DNA of 64,000 nucleotides from assembly GCA_023151185.1 (NCBI GenBank), contig JAKLJL010000007.1:123230-187229 (forward strand). The letters are read 5' to 3'. Source of the DNA: Bacteroidota bacterium. Its GTDB lineage: Bacteria; Bacteroidota; JABWAT01. The notes under the pieces were generated by a model. That model saw nothing but the letters and a program-made list of their open reading frames with translations. It was not told the DNA's origin and made no database searches. Made by a program: the position numbers and the translations under genes. Below, piece by piece: positions 1 to 8,252 of this stretch; within the stretch, counting starts at the first letter, position 1, and every line of letters starts with the position of its first letter.

Positions 1-801
1 TTTTCTGTCCTTCATGGCGTTCAGGGCACCGATTGCCTGAATATCCGAGGAAATAAAAAAGGCTTCGGGAAGGTCTTCCCGGTTTTTATCAATAATTTCA
101 GCCATGGCCTGGTAACCGGCCTCGCGGTTAAATCCGTCTGCCTTGCTGTGTTTGCTGATTCTGAAATACCGTTCAGAGAAGGGGAGTTTGGCTTCGTCAA
201 GTGCACGGCGGTACCCATTGTACCGCATTCTGGCCGGTTCGGAATCCAGAGAAGCATTAATCATCCCGATTTTTTTGTATCCGAGTTTAACCAGATACCG
301 GGTGGCAACATAGGCGCCCTCTTCATTCTGCACGGTGATGGAATCAAAATCAGGATGGTAGGTATCCACCAGAATGGTTGGAAGCTGAATTTCCTTCAGC
401 TTGGCATCAAATCCATCGGGCAGTTTCATAGAGAAGAACAGAATTCCGTCTACTTTTCCCTTCTGAAGAGCTCTTTTCAGGTATTCTTCGACCTGGTTGG
501 TTTGGTTAACGCCATAGAGCATGATGTCATAGCCCAGATCAGAAATTTTATCCTGAATCCCCTGAAGGACTTCCACGAAGAAGTAATTGGTAAAGAACGG
601 CATGATCAGGGCAATGGTATTGGTCTTTCGTTTGGCAAGACCCTGGGCATAGGCATGAGGCTGGTAGCTGAGACGGCGTGAAATTTCGAGGATACGGTTC
701 TTGGTTTTTGCCGCAATTTTGGGATGATTATTCAATGCCCGCGAAACCGTTCCGATACCAACGTTGGCTTCTCTGGCAATATCGTAAATCGTCACACCCA
801 T
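1..801 (-). CDS. LacI-family transcriptional regulator (3' end outside window)
   Basis: Sugar-responsive DNA-binding repressor or activator of the LacI/GalR family. Reading from ATG at 801, the N-terminus MGVTIYDIAREANVGIGTVS is the typical helix-turn-helix, followed by the hinge (YQPHAYAQGLAKRKTNTIAL) and a periplasmic-binding-protein-like ligand domain (VDGILFFSMKL, VTRYLVKLGYKKIGMI-type segments). 267 codons are present and the frame is still open at base 1, so roughly 70 C-terminal residues of a usual ~340-residue protein lie outside. Two dyads and a promoter-like sequence sit just upstream, which fits autoregulation. The effector is unknown. The secreted alpha-amylase and glucoamylase-like genes in the window make a maltodextrin signal plausible, but that is inference. 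Confidence 0.93.
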   Translation of the reverse strand, partial: MGVTIYDIAREANVGIGTVSRALNNHPKIAAKTKNRILEISRRLSYQPHAYAQGLAKRKTNTIALIMPFFTNYFFVEVLQGIQDKISDLGYDIMLYGVNQTNQVEEYLKRALQKGKVDGILFFSMKLPDGFDAKLKEIQLPTILVDTYHPDFDSITVQNEEGAYVATRYLVKLGYKKIGMINASLDSEPARMRYNGYRRALDEAKLPFSERYFRISKHSKADGFNREAGYQAMAEIIDKNREDLPEAFFISSDIQAIGALNAMKDRK

Positions 802-833
802 TTTTCTTCCCCCGATTCAGTCAAAAAGGTTAT

Positions 834-847
834 TGGAAAGGCTTCCA
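834..847. promoter_or_regulatory. candidate LacI-type operator 1
   Basis: TGGAAAGGCTTCCA has perfect 5-bp arms around a 4-base centre, similar to LacI/GalR operators although it lacks the usual central CG. It lies 32 bases before the LacI-family start codon and just downstream of the candidate -10, a position suited to autorepression. Confidence 0.4.
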
Positions 848-849
848 CA

Positions 850-878
850 ATATTGACTAAATTTTTATGCATTGTCAA
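850..878 (-). promoter_or_regulatory. candidate promoter of the LacI-family gene
   Basis: On the minus strand TTGACA (bases 873-878) is followed after 17 bases by CAATAT (850-855), a perfect -35 and a weak -10 of the general sigma-70 form. No TAnnTTTG box was seen here, unlike several other genes in the window. Confidence 0.3.
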
Positions 879-889
879 CCACCGGGCAA

Positions 890-903
890 TGGAAACGCTT
901 GGA
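890..903. promoter_or_regulatory. candidate LacI-type operator 2
   Basis: TGGAAACGCTTGGA keeps the central CG and left arm of the LacI/CcpA-type consensus (11 of 14 positions of TGWAANCGNTNWCA). It is 56 bases upstream of operator 1, a spacing that would allow looping. Confidence 0.35.
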
Positions 904-1240
904 TCACCTAAGTTCCAATCATTTTCTAAGGGTTGAATTCATCATGATTCAACACAATTCCCCCAACAGGTCACCTTTTTGGCGCATATCTGTGAAGATA
1001 ATTGACATCTTTGTAAAAGCAATGAAAAACGTGACGGAATTTGCGTACAGAGGAAGTGGAAGAAGAAAAGTGGAACATGTCACCCGGAATAAAAAAGGAA
1101 GCGCTTTTTTATGACCCTTAAATAAATTAGGAATTGACCACTGATGACCTGAATAAAGAAAGAAACCGGACAATAAAAACAATCAGATTACAGTAAAAGA
1201 ATTTCAGACCCGGAAGGATATTTCTGTCGGAAACCGGCAT
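904..1240. other. intergenic stretch without a recognised feature
   Basis: Lies between the LacI regulator promoter region and the 3' end of the small membrane protein gene. I see no supported gene, RNA or repeat here; short open frames have no homology-like features. Confidence 0.5.
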
Positions 1241-1465
1241 TTATTCCTGAGAGTGGTCCCTGCCGGTGTACTGAATAAAAAACCGGAGCAGAATCCGGCC
1301 AAGCATCAAAGCAAGAACGGCTCCGATCATGGAAACAGACAGACCATCCGGCATCGGAAGAATTCCGGATGCACCGGCCAGTGCAGCGGCACCCAGGCCG
1401 ATAATGATCAGATAGGCCTTCCAGCCCAGAAGAAACAGGACAAACGGATTTTCATTCAGTTTCAT
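1241..1465 (-). CDS. small two-helix membrane protein
   Basis: 74 residues with two clear hydrophobic helices (about residues 8-32, FVLFLLGWKAYLIIIGLG..., and 41-62, LSVSMIGAVLALMLGRILLR) and charged ends. The family is not recognised. Its ATG overlaps the mnmA stop codon (ATGA), so it is probably translationally coupled to mnmA and is the last gene of that unit. The double-glycine-rich helices (GLGAAALAGASG) could favour packing in oligomers. The function is unknown. Confidence 0.7.
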   Translation of the reverse strand: MKLNENPFVLFLLGWKAYLIIIGLGAAALAGASGILPMPDGLSVSMIGAVLALMLGRILLRFFIQYTGRDHSQE

Positions 1466-2574
1466 TGGATAAATGCCCTTTCAATTATGCCGCCTCCCGC
1501 CAGATCATCGCCTTCATAAAAAACAACGGATTGCCCGGGAGTGACAGCCCGCTTGGCCTGGTCAAAAACAATTTCAGTCAGCCCTGCTTCACCGGGACGG
1601 ATCAGGGCTGGTTCTGCAGAATCCTTGTACCGGATTTTCGCCTCTGCCCGGATGCCCGTTTCAGGCAGGGATTCCCAGGCAATCAGGTTGACCTGGCCGG
1701 CAAGAACCCGGGTTGTCAGAAGGGAGTCATCTTCGCCAACATACACGATATTGGCGTCAGGATCAATCCGGGTCACGTAAACCGGCCGGCCGACTGCAAT
1801 ATTTAGCCCACGCCGCTGCCCGATGGTATAAAACGGGTACCCGTCATGCTCACCGATTACCTCGCCGGCTTCTGTCATGATTTTACCGTGATTCACCTTT
1901 TCTTCCAGCCCGGGGACGGTATCCTTCAGAAACCGGTTATAATCATTATCCGGTATAAAGCAGATTTCATAGGATTCTGACTTATCTGCGGTTCTGAGCC
2001 CAAACTGCCGGGCAAGATCCCGGACTTCAGGTTTGGTCAGATCGGACAGGGGAAACAGGGTTTTTGACAAGGCGGCCTGTGAAATCCCCCAAAGAACATA
2101 GGTCTGATCTTTTTTCGGATCTTTCCCTTTTGACAGGATATACCGTTTTCTGATTTCATCAAACCGGACCCGGGCATAATGACCTGTCGATATATAATCA
2201 GCACCCAGCGCCAGACCCTTTTTCAGCATGGAATTCCACTTCACCCGGGTGTTGCAGAGGACACACGGATTGGGTGTCCGCCCGGAGAGGTATTCACCGA
2301 TAAAATTGGAAATCACTTCCCCGCCGAAATCTTCTCTGAAATCGACGATGTAATGGGGGAATCCATGACGTACGGCAATACTTCTGGCGTCATTGATGCT
2401 TTCAAGAGAACAGCAGCCGGTTTCTTTTTTTGTATTTCCGCCCGAAGTCTGGTAATCCCAGGTTTTCATGGTGATCCCGATGACATCGTATCCCTGTTCT
2501 TTTAACAGAACGGCAGCTACACTGCTATCCACCCCGCCGCTCATCCCGACGACAACCGTCCCGTGTCTGCTCAT
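1462..2574 (-). CDS. mnmA: tRNA-specific 2-thiouridylase MnmA
   Basis: Catalyses ATP-dependent 2-thiolation of the wobble uridine (U34) of tRNA-Lys, -Glu and -Gln in the cytoplasm. The 370-residue length is normal. The PP-loop SGGVDS is at residues 12-17, GHYAR at 131-135, and the tRNA/ATP contact segment KDQTYVLW near 155-162. The two catalytic cysteines are present: Cys107 in the PNPCVLCN loop and Cys205 in YEICFIPD. The C-terminus has the beta-barrel region (YTIGQRRGL). The ATG start at 2574 gives the MSRHGTVVVGMSGG N-terminus expected for the family. It is followed by a coupled small membrane protein gene. Confidence 0.97.
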   Translation of the reverse strand: MSRHGTVVVGMSGGVDSSVAAVLLKEQGYDVIGITMKTWDYQTSGGNTKKETGCCSLESINDARSIAVRHGFPHYIVDFREDFGGEVISNFIGEYLSGRTPNPCVLCNTRVKWNSMLKKGLALGADYISTGHYARVRFDEIRKRYILSKGKDPKKDQTYVLWGISQAALSKTLFPLSDLTKPEVRDLARQFGLRTADKSESYEICFIPDNDYNRFLKDTVPGLEEKVNHGKIMTEAGEVIGEHDGYPFYTIGQRRGLNIAVGRPVYVTRIDPDANIVYVGEDDSLLTTRVLAGQVNLIAWESLPETGIRAEAKIRYKDSAEPALIRPGEAGLTEIVFDQAKRAVTPGQSVVFYEGDDLAGGGIIERAFIQ

Positions 2575-2655
2575 ATCAATCCTTATTGCTTTTAAAACCG
2601 GTAACGTTCCGGGTGGCGGCAGAATTCCGGAACACCCCGTTTACCGGATGACCTG

Positions 2656-4329
2656 TCAGCTTCTGGTCAGCTTTTTATACCGGATCCGGTGCGGCTGATC
2701 GGCAGCAATTCCAAGCCTCTGTTTCCGGTTGGCTTCATACTCCGAGTAATTCCCGTCGAACCAAACCACCTTGCTGTCTCCTTCAAAAGCCAGAATATGG
2801 GTGCAGATGCGATCAAGGAACCACCGGTCGTGCGAGATAACCACAGCACATCCGGCAAAATTCATCAGGGCTTCTTCAAGGGCCCGCAGGGTATTAACAT
2901 CCAGGTCATTGGTCGGTTCATCGAGCAGGAGGACATTGGCTCCCGATTTCAGCACTTTGGCCAGATGAACCCGGTTTCTTTCACCGCCGGAAAGAATACC
3001 GACCTTTTTCTGCTGGTCAGGTCCCGAAAAATTAAACCGGGACACATAGGCACGGGAATTCACTTCACGCTGTCCCAGGGCAATCAGATCCCGCCCGTCC
3101 GAAATTTCTTCCCAGATGGTTTTTTCAGGATCCAACGGCCGGTTCTGATCGATATAAGCCAATTTTACAGTTTCTCCGGTTCTGAAAGATCCGGCATCGG
3201 GCTGCTGTTCACCGGTGATCATCCGGAACAGGGTGGTTTTACCGGCACCATTTGCCCCGATTACCCCGATGATTCCGCCGGGAGGAAGTGAAAAGTTCAG
3301 ATCTTCATACAACACCACGTCACCGAACCCTTTGCTCACATTCCGGGCATCGACAACAACTTCACCCAGACGGGGACCGGGCGGAATGTAGATTTCAAGT
3401 TCATCATCCCGTTTGGCAGACTGTTCGGTTACCATTTTTTCATAGGCTGCGATCCGGGCTTTGCTCTTGGCATGGCGCCCTTTCGGATTCATCCTTACCC
3501 ATTCCAATTCCTGCTGCAGAACTTTCTGGCGTTTAGATTCCTGCTTTTCTTCAACGGCAAGGCGGGCTTGCTTCTGTTCAAGCCAGGAAGTGTAATTTCC
3601 TTTGAACGGAATGCCCTCTCCCCGGTCCAGTTCCAGAATCCAGCCGGCAACATTATCCAGAAAATAGCGGTCGTGGGTTACGGCCAGAACCGTTCCCGGA
3701 TACTTGGCCAGATGAAGTTCAAGCCAGCCCACCGATTCTGCATCGAGGTGGTTGGTTGGTTCATCCAGAAGCAGGACATCAGGCTGCTGGAGCAGGAGCC
3801 TGCAAAGTGCCACCCGCCGGCGTTCCCCGCCGGAAAGAACAGAAACCGGTGTTTCCCCATCCGGGCACCTGAGGGCATCCATGGCCTGCTCGAGTTTGCT
3901 GTCGAGATCCCAGGCATCGAGGTGGTCAATTTTTTCCTGAAGAGCTGCCTGCTTTTCAATGAGTTTATCAAAGTCAGCATCCGGCTCAGAAAACCTGGCA
4001 TTGACGGCTTCGTACTCTTTCAGCACAGCTACGATCGGGGCAACACCTTCTTCCACAATCTGCCTGACCGTTTTTGACGGATCCAGTTCAGGCTCCTGCG
4101 GCAGATACCCGAAGGTAATACCTTTGTTGGCGGTAATCTCGCCGATATAATCTTTATCCACACCGGCAATCAGTTTTAAAAGGCTTGACTTACCGGCCCC
4201 GTTCAACCCGAGAACGCCGATTTTTGCACCGTAATAAAATGAAAGATAAATGTCTTTAAGAACGGTCTTATTGGGTTTGTGAACTTTTGAAACCCCGACC
4301 ATGGAAAAAATAATCTGCTGATCTGCCAC
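2656..4329 (-). CDS. ettA: energy-dependent translational throttle protein EttA (ABC-F)
   Basis: Soluble tandem ABC ATPase that binds the ribosomal E site and gates entry into elongation according to ATP/ADP level. I choose the GTG at 4329, preceded by AGGAAG, because it gives 557 residues and an N-terminus (ADQQIIFSMVGVSKV) matching EttA; a longer upstream frame has no family similarity. Domain 1 has Walker A GLNGAGKS at about residues 41-48, signature LSGGE and Walker B LLLDEPTNHLD. The linker arm is basic and glutamine-rich. Domain 2 has GANGAGKT, LSGGE and LLLDEPTNDLD. It is divergent from the esterase gene, with 147 bases between the start codons. Confidence 0.95.
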   Translation of the reverse strand: MADQQIIFSMVGVSKVHKPNKTVLKDIYLSFYYGAKIGVLGLNGAGKSSLLKLIAGVDKDYIGEITANKGITFGYLPQEPELDPSKTVRQIVEEGVAPIVAVLKEYEAVNARFSEPDADFDKLIEKQAALQEKIDHLDAWDLDSKLEQAMDALRCPDGETPVSVLSGGERRRVALCRLLLQQPDVLLLDEPTNHLDAESVGWLELHLAKYPGTVLAVTHDRYFLDNVAGWILELDRGEGIPFKGNYTSWLEQKQARLAVEEKQESKRQKVLQQELEWVRMNPKGRHAKSKARIAAYEKMVTEQSAKRDDELEIYIPPGPRLGEVVVDARNVSKGFGDVVLYEDLNFSLPPGGIIGVIGANGAGKTTLFRMITGEQQPDAGSFRTGETVKLAYIDQNRPLDPEKTIWEEISDGRDLIALGQREVNSRAYVSRFNFSGPDQQKKVGILSGGERNRVHLAKVLKSGANVLLLDEPTNDLDVNTLRALEEALMNFAGCAVVISHDRWFLDRICTHILAFEGDSKVVWFDGNYSEYEANRKQRLGIAADQPHRIRYKKLTRS

Positions 4330-4363
4330 GATACTTCCTGTTTCCTTTAATTTTTCAAGGGTG

Positions 4364-4371
4364 CAAAGGTA
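4364..4371 (-). promoter_or_regulatory. candidate -7 box for ettA
   Basis: TACCTTTG on the minus strand matches the Bacteroidota-type TAnnTTTG -7 element. It is 35 bases before the GTG start. A clear -33 TTTG is missing at 19-21 bases upstream (TTTC is present), so the call is moderate. Confidence 0.4.
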
Positions 4372-4476
4372 CGAATTTTTTCCCCGGACCGGAAACAGAC
4401 TGTTTTGCGGAATGCGGTCCGAAACCCATCCGGCTCCCCGTCCGTATGCCCGCCTTCCCCTAAACAGAAAGCGATA

Positions 4477-5736
4477 ATGCGATTTCACTTACCAATTTTA
4501 ATTTTCCTTCTTTCAGGTTGTTCGGCTCCGCCACCACCTGATCTTTCCCGGCTGCAGGATCTGTCGCCGTTTCTGCTGCCGGTCAGAAGCATTCAGCCCG
4601 TTGACTCTGACTTTTCTGATCTGGAACCGTTGAAAAATCTGCTTAAAGGCAACCAGTTGATTCTTTTGGGGGAACAGTCGCATGGGGATGGTGCCGCTTT
4701 TGAGGCCAAACTCCGGCTGATCCGGTTTCTGCATCAGGAAATGGGGTATTCTGCTGTGGTGATGGAAAGTGGTCTGGTTGAGTGTGAACTTGCCGAGCAG
4801 GCGATGAGCCGGGGAGTTCCGGCAAAGGCTGCCTCAGAAAAGGCAATTTTTGATATCTGGTCCGGCAGCCGGCAGTTCCAGCCGTTTTTCTCTTTTCTGG
4901 ATTCCGCACGGGCGATAGGAAATCCGGTCAGGCTGGCCGGATGTGATCTTCAGATTACCGGCCCTCTTGGCCGGGATTCTCTTCGCCAGGTTGTTTCAGG
5001 ATACCTCAGCCATCAGCAGGTCCCCGATACTTTGTCCCGTTCTGTTTTATCGGTCCTCGATTCAGTTACAACCGGCCGGCGGTCACCCCGGTCTCTCACC
5101 CCCCGGACGGCAGAAATCTGGACGGCCGGCATCCGGACTCTCTTAACCCTGACCCGGCAGGATTCTCTGGAATTCGGCCACCAGGTCCTCAGAAGTTTAT
5201 CGGTCTGGTTTGAATTTCTCAGAAAAACGGATTTCAACAAACCGGACCCAAACGTGTTTAACCTGCGGGACCGGCAGATGGCAGAAAACCTGCTGTGGCT
5301 GATGAACACCCAACTGAAAGACAGGAAAATCATCGTCTGGGCAGCTTCGAGCCATATTTCCAGGAACCGGAATTTCCTGATCGGCCGGATGGAAGCAGAT
5401 TCAGCCATGATCCCCATGGGCCATTACCTGCGGGAAGTTCTTGGCGACCGCCTGTACTGTCTGGGATTCACTGCCGGAAAAGGCAAAGTGGCCATCCGGG
5501 ACCGGATGTTCTGGGATCTGGCGGAGCCCGGATCCGGAACTCTGGAGTCAGTTCTGATGGCCTCTGAATTTGATTTTCAGTGGCTTGATTTTTCTCATCT
5601 CCCTGCAGATCACTGGCTCTGGAAACCAGTTCAGGCTCGTCCCTACGGGTACACGGTGATGACCGGAAGATGGCCCGGCATGATGGACGGACTATTCTTC
5701 ATCCGGACCATGACACCCAGTACCGGATTAAACTGA
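4477..5736 (+). CDS. erythromycin esterase-like lipoprotein
   Basis: 419 residues from the ATG at 4477. The leader MRFHLPILIFLLSGCS has a lipobox LSGC with Cys15, so the mature protein is probably membrane-anchored on the outside of the inner membrane or in the outer membrane. The rest fits the erythromycin esterase / succinoglycan-biosynthesis-like family: LLGEQSHGDG near residues 63-72 supplies the family's Glu66 and His69, FLHQEMGYSAVVMESG follows, and IVWAASSHISRN is the second His motif. Family members act as hydrolases, some on macrolides. Here the substrate is unknown, and a resistance role should not be assumed. An upstream frame extension adds no signal peptide and is rejected. Confidence 0.85.
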   Translation: MRFHLPILIFLLSGCSAPPPPDLSRLQDLSPFLLPVRSIQPVDSDFSDLEPLKNLLKGNQLILLGEQSHGDGAAFEAKLRLIRFLHQEMGYSAVVMESGLVECELAEQAMSRGVPAKAASEKAIFDIWSGSRQFQPFFSFLDSARAIGNPVRLAGCDLQITGPLGRDSLRQVVSGYLSHQQVPDTLSRSVLSVLDSVTTGRRSPRSLTPRTAEIWTAGIRTLLTLTRQDSLEFGHQVLRSLSVWFEFLRKTDFNKPDPNVFNLRDRQMAENLLWLMNTQLKDRKIIVWAASSHISRNRNFLIGRMEADSAMIPMGHYLREVLGDRLYCLGFTAGKGKVAIRDRMFWDLAEPGSGTLESVLMASEFDFQWLDFSHLPADHWLWKPVQARPYGYTVMTGRWPGMMDGLFFIRTMTPSTGLN

Positions 5737-5767
5737 ATTTTTTAATACCCCAATCCCCCGGAGACCT

Positions 5768-6670
5768 ATGATTACTTTAGACCATGTCAGTTTCAGTTAC
5801 GGAAAAACTACCGTTGTCCGGGATGCCGGATTTCACGTACCCGACCGAAGCATTTTCGGCTTTGCCGGTCCGAACGGTGCAGGCAAAACCACAACCCTGA
5901 AACTCATTCTGGGACTTCTCAAACCGGATTCCGGTGAAATTCTCATCCGGAACCGTAATCTGGCCGGGCACCGGAAGGAAATTCTGTCCAAAACAGGAGC
6001 CCTCATCGAAACACCCTCTCTGTACCCTCATCTGACAGCCGGTGAAAATCTTGAAATTGCCCGCCGGGTTTACCGTGTTGAAAAATTCCGCCCCGATCAG
6101 GTTTTGTCCCAGACCGGAATTCTGGCGGCAAAAAACAAAAAAGTGAGGGAATTCTCCCTGGGCATGAAGCAACGTCTGGGGATTGCCCTTGCCCTGCTCC
6201 ATTCACCGGAATTATTGATCCTGGATGAGCCCATAAACGGACTGGACCCGGGCGGGATTCTCGAATTCAGGGAGTTTTTAAAAAACCTCGTCAACCGGGA
6301 AGGTATAACAGTTCTCATTTCGAGCCATATTCTCTCAGAACTGGAACTGGTCATTTCCCATGCCGGGATCATCTCTGACGGTGAAATCCGGTTTCACGGC
6401 ACGATGGAAGAACTGAGGGGCAAGAGCCTTTCCCGGCTGTTTTTTGACGTTTCGGATCCTGAAAAGGCTCTTAGTCTGATTTCACCGGTTGCAGACTGCC
6501 GGCTGGACGGCGGCCGGATCGAAATCCGGGAGGGGAACCGTGACCTGACAGCCAGGCTGATTCATCTTCTTTCGGCTGCCGGGTATGACATTTATCAGGC
6601 TGTTCAGGAGCAGCCGAACCTGGAATCGGTCTTTCATGAACTGACCCGGAAAGAGGTGCGTCATGTCTGA
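5768..6670 (+). CDS. ABC-2 transporter ATP-binding subunit
   Basis: 300-residue nucleotide-binding subunit of a bacitracin/natA-like ABC-2 exporter. Walker A GPNGAGKTT is at residues 34-42, the signature FSLGMKQR follows, and Walker B is LLILDEPINGLDP (Ile in place of the common Thr). The C-terminal regulatory tail (IYQAVQEQPNLESVFHELT) is typical. The start is preceded by GGAGACCT. It overlaps the permease gene by 8 bases, so the two form one translationally coupled unit. The substrate cannot be read from sequence. Confidence 0.93.
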   Translation: MITLDHVSFSYGKTTVVRDAGFHVPDRSIFGFAGPNGAGKTTTLKLILGLLKPDSGEILIRNRNLAGHRKEILSKTGALIETPSLYPHLTAGENLEIARRVYRVEKFRPDQVLSQTGILAAKNKKVREFSLGMKQRLGIALALLHSPELLILDEPINGLDPGGILEFREFLKNLVNREGITVLISSHILSELELVISHAGIISDGEIRFHGTMEELRGKSLSRLFFDVSDPEKALSLISPVADCRLDGGRIEIREGNRDLTARLIHLLSAAGYDIYQAVQEQPNLESVFHELTRKEVRHV

Positions 6671-7409
6671 TCTTTTAATCCTGATTTCCTGTGAACTGAT
6701 AAAGCTGCGCCGGAATCTTGCCCTGTGGATGGTGGTGATTGCTCCGGCTTTTGTGATCTTGCTTCAAACGCTGATCTGGCTGAATTTAAAGGAGGGACTT
6801 GGCTTTGATGCTGATCTCTGGCTGATGTACAGTTCAAATATTCTGTCGATCTGGAGTCTGTTCATGTTTCCGATGTTCACTGCCCTGGTCGTGGCCCTGA
6901 TTTACCAGTATGAACACACCACCGGCGGCTGGCTGAGAACAGGAACCTATCCGGTTGCCGGATGGATGGTTCTTGCTGCCAAGCAGTTTTCGGCCCTGAT
7001 CCTCCTGACCTTAAGTTCTGCTCTTCTGCTCGTGTTTACAATTGCCGGCGGGTGGATAACCGGTTATTTCCACCCGGTCATTGAGATGCCGGAGGTGATT
7101 CCCTGGGGTGAACTGCTTCTGCGTTCCGGGAAAATCTGGGCTGCCTCCCTGCTGGTGCTGGCCATTCAGAACTGGGTCAGTCTCCGGTGGACGTCCCTTT
7201 CTGTTCCCATCGGGACCGGAATCGGGGGGACCTTTGTCGCTTTGTTTGCAACAAGCTGGAAATATGGATATCTATATCCCTGGCTACTGCCGTTAAACAG
7301 CATTTACGGGACAGACGGAAAGGATCAGACGGCTCTGCTGACCGGTGCTGCCGGCGGGTTGATTCTGATGCTGATCATGACCTGGAGGGAAAGTACCAGG
7401 CGGAGCTAA
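6663..7409 (+). CDS. ABC-2 transporter permease
   Basis: 248-residue integral membrane subunit partnering the preceding ATPase. About six hydrophobic helices are visible (for example LALWMVVIAPAFVILLQTL near 18-36, FPMFTALVVALIYQY near 70-84, LILLTLSSALLLVFTIAGG near 110-130, and a C-terminal LTGAAGGLILMLIMTW). The segment YEHTTGGWLRT fits lantibiotic/bacitracin-type ABC-2 permeases. It is followed 12 bases later by a strong stem-loop. Confidence 0.88.
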   Translation: MSDLLILISCELIKLRRNLALWMVVIAPAFVILLQTLIWLNLKEGLGFDADLWLMYSSNILSIWSLFMFPMFTALVVALIYQYEHTTGGWLRTGTYPVAGWMVLAAKQFSALILLTLSSALLLVFTIAGGWITGYFHPVIEMPEVIPWGELLLRSGKIWAASLLVLAIQNWVSLRWTSLSVPIGTGIGGTFVALFATSWKYGYLYPWLLPLNSIYGTDGKDQTALLTGAAGGLILMLIMTWRESTRRS

Positions 7410-7421
7410 AGGTGTGGAAAA

Positions 7422-7449
7422 GCCAAAATCAGTTATCGCTGATTTTGGC
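7422..7449. terminator. bidirectional terminator hairpin between convergent operons
   Basis: GCCAAAATCAG and CTGATTTTGGC are perfect 11-bp arms around a 6-base loop. On the minus strand the stem is followed by TTTTCC. The stem includes the last codons and stop of the minus-strand small gene and follows the ABC permease on the plus strand, so it likely ends both transcripts. Confidence 0.8.
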
Positions 7450-7590
7450 ATCGTCCGCCTTATCCCGGTCCTTTTTGTCAAACGGTTTCCGGCTGACGGG
7501 GGTTTCTGAGTTTTTGATTTTAACAATCTGGTAGTAAACGATAAAAATGACTGCCAGAATGGTAACGACACTAATTGCAAACCGGATCAT
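7429..7590 (-). CDS. 53-residue single-pass membrane protein
   Basis: Small gene with no recognised family. The ATG at 7590 overlaps the stop of the deoxynucleoside kinase gene (ATGA), which argues for translational coupling. The product starts MIRFAISVVTILAVIFIVYY, one hydrophobic helix, followed by a highly charged cytoplasmic-type tail (RKPFDKKDRDKADDAKISDN). The stop codon lies inside the terminator stem. Coupling, a clean membrane segment and codon use like the neighbours support a real gene. Confidence 0.75.
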   Translation of the reverse strand: MIRFAISVVTILAVIFIVYYQIVKIKNSETPVSRKPFDKKDRDKADDAKISDN

Positions 7591-8252
7591 TTTCTGCCTC
7601 CGCTGGGAAGATAGTACTCAATTCCGTAATGGGGCCGGTGTAAAATCTGCCCGACCAGTTCTTCGAAATGGTCATGATCGTTAACAAAATCAATTTCGGT
7701 CGTGTTGATGATCAGAACCGGCGACCGCTGGTACCTGAAGAAAAAATGCGTGTACGCTTCAGAAAGTTCCTCCAGATAAGTCCGGGTGATTTTAAACTCA
7801 TTCAGCCGGTTTCTCATCCGGATGTTCTCGAGCAGGCGGTCAACCGATGACTGAAGGTAAATAACCAGGTCGGGGGAAATGACATAACTTTCCAGGGTCG
7901 AGGCAATCCGGTCATACAGGTCAAGCTCTTCCGACTTGAGAGTCGTCGTGGCAAAAATCCGGTCCTTATCGTAAATGTAGTCCGAAACAACAAACTGGTG
8001 AAACAGATCATACTCGCCGATTTTCTGCTGCTGCCTGACCCGGGAAATAAGGAACTGAACCTGAGTTGGGAAGGCAAACCGGTCCGGATCGTCATAAAAC
8101 CGTTCCAGAAACGGATTATCTTCAAATTCTTCGAGCACCAGGCGGGCATTGATCCGGTTGGCAAGCATCTGGGCCAGGCTGGTTTTACCGGCTCCGATTA
8201 CGCCTTCAATGGCCAGATAGTGCAGCTCAGACGGTGATTTCAACTGATTCAT
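7587..8252 (-). CDS. deoxynucleoside kinase
   Basis: 221-residue kinase phosphorylating deoxynucleosides with ATP in the nucleotide salvage pathway. P-loop GVIGAGKT is at residues 17-24, followed by LEEFEDNPFLERFYDDP and the FPTQVQFLISRVRQ helix typical of the deoxyadenosine/deoxyguanosine kinase family; the LID-type arginine-rich segment (LLENIRMRNR) is present. Whether it prefers dA, dG or dC cannot be decided. Its start overlaps the folK stop by 4 bases. Pairing of this kinase with folK is a recurrent arrangement in FCB bacteria (general knowledge). Confidence 0.92.
   Translation of the reverse strand: MNQLKSPSELHYLAIEGVIGAGKTSLAQMLANRINARLVLEEFEDNPFLERFYDDPDRFAFPTQVQFLISRVRQQQKIGEYDLFHQFVVSDYIYDKDRIFATTTLKSEELDLYDRIASTLESYVISPDLVIYLQSSVDRLLENIRMRNRLNEFKITRTYLEELSEAYTHFFFRYQRSPVLIINTTEIDFVNDHDHFEELVGQILHRPHYGIEYYLPSGGRK

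Noticed and set aside
949..1182. Minus-strand open frame of 77 codons upstream of the LacI gene
   Set aside because: No ribosome-binding site, no family features, and the sequence is A/T-run rich non-coding in character.
4477..5736. Macrolide resistance gene
   Set aside because: Family membership is supported, but erythromycin esterase-like proteins are diverse, and a lipoprotein anchor argues for another substrate. Resistance is not claimed.
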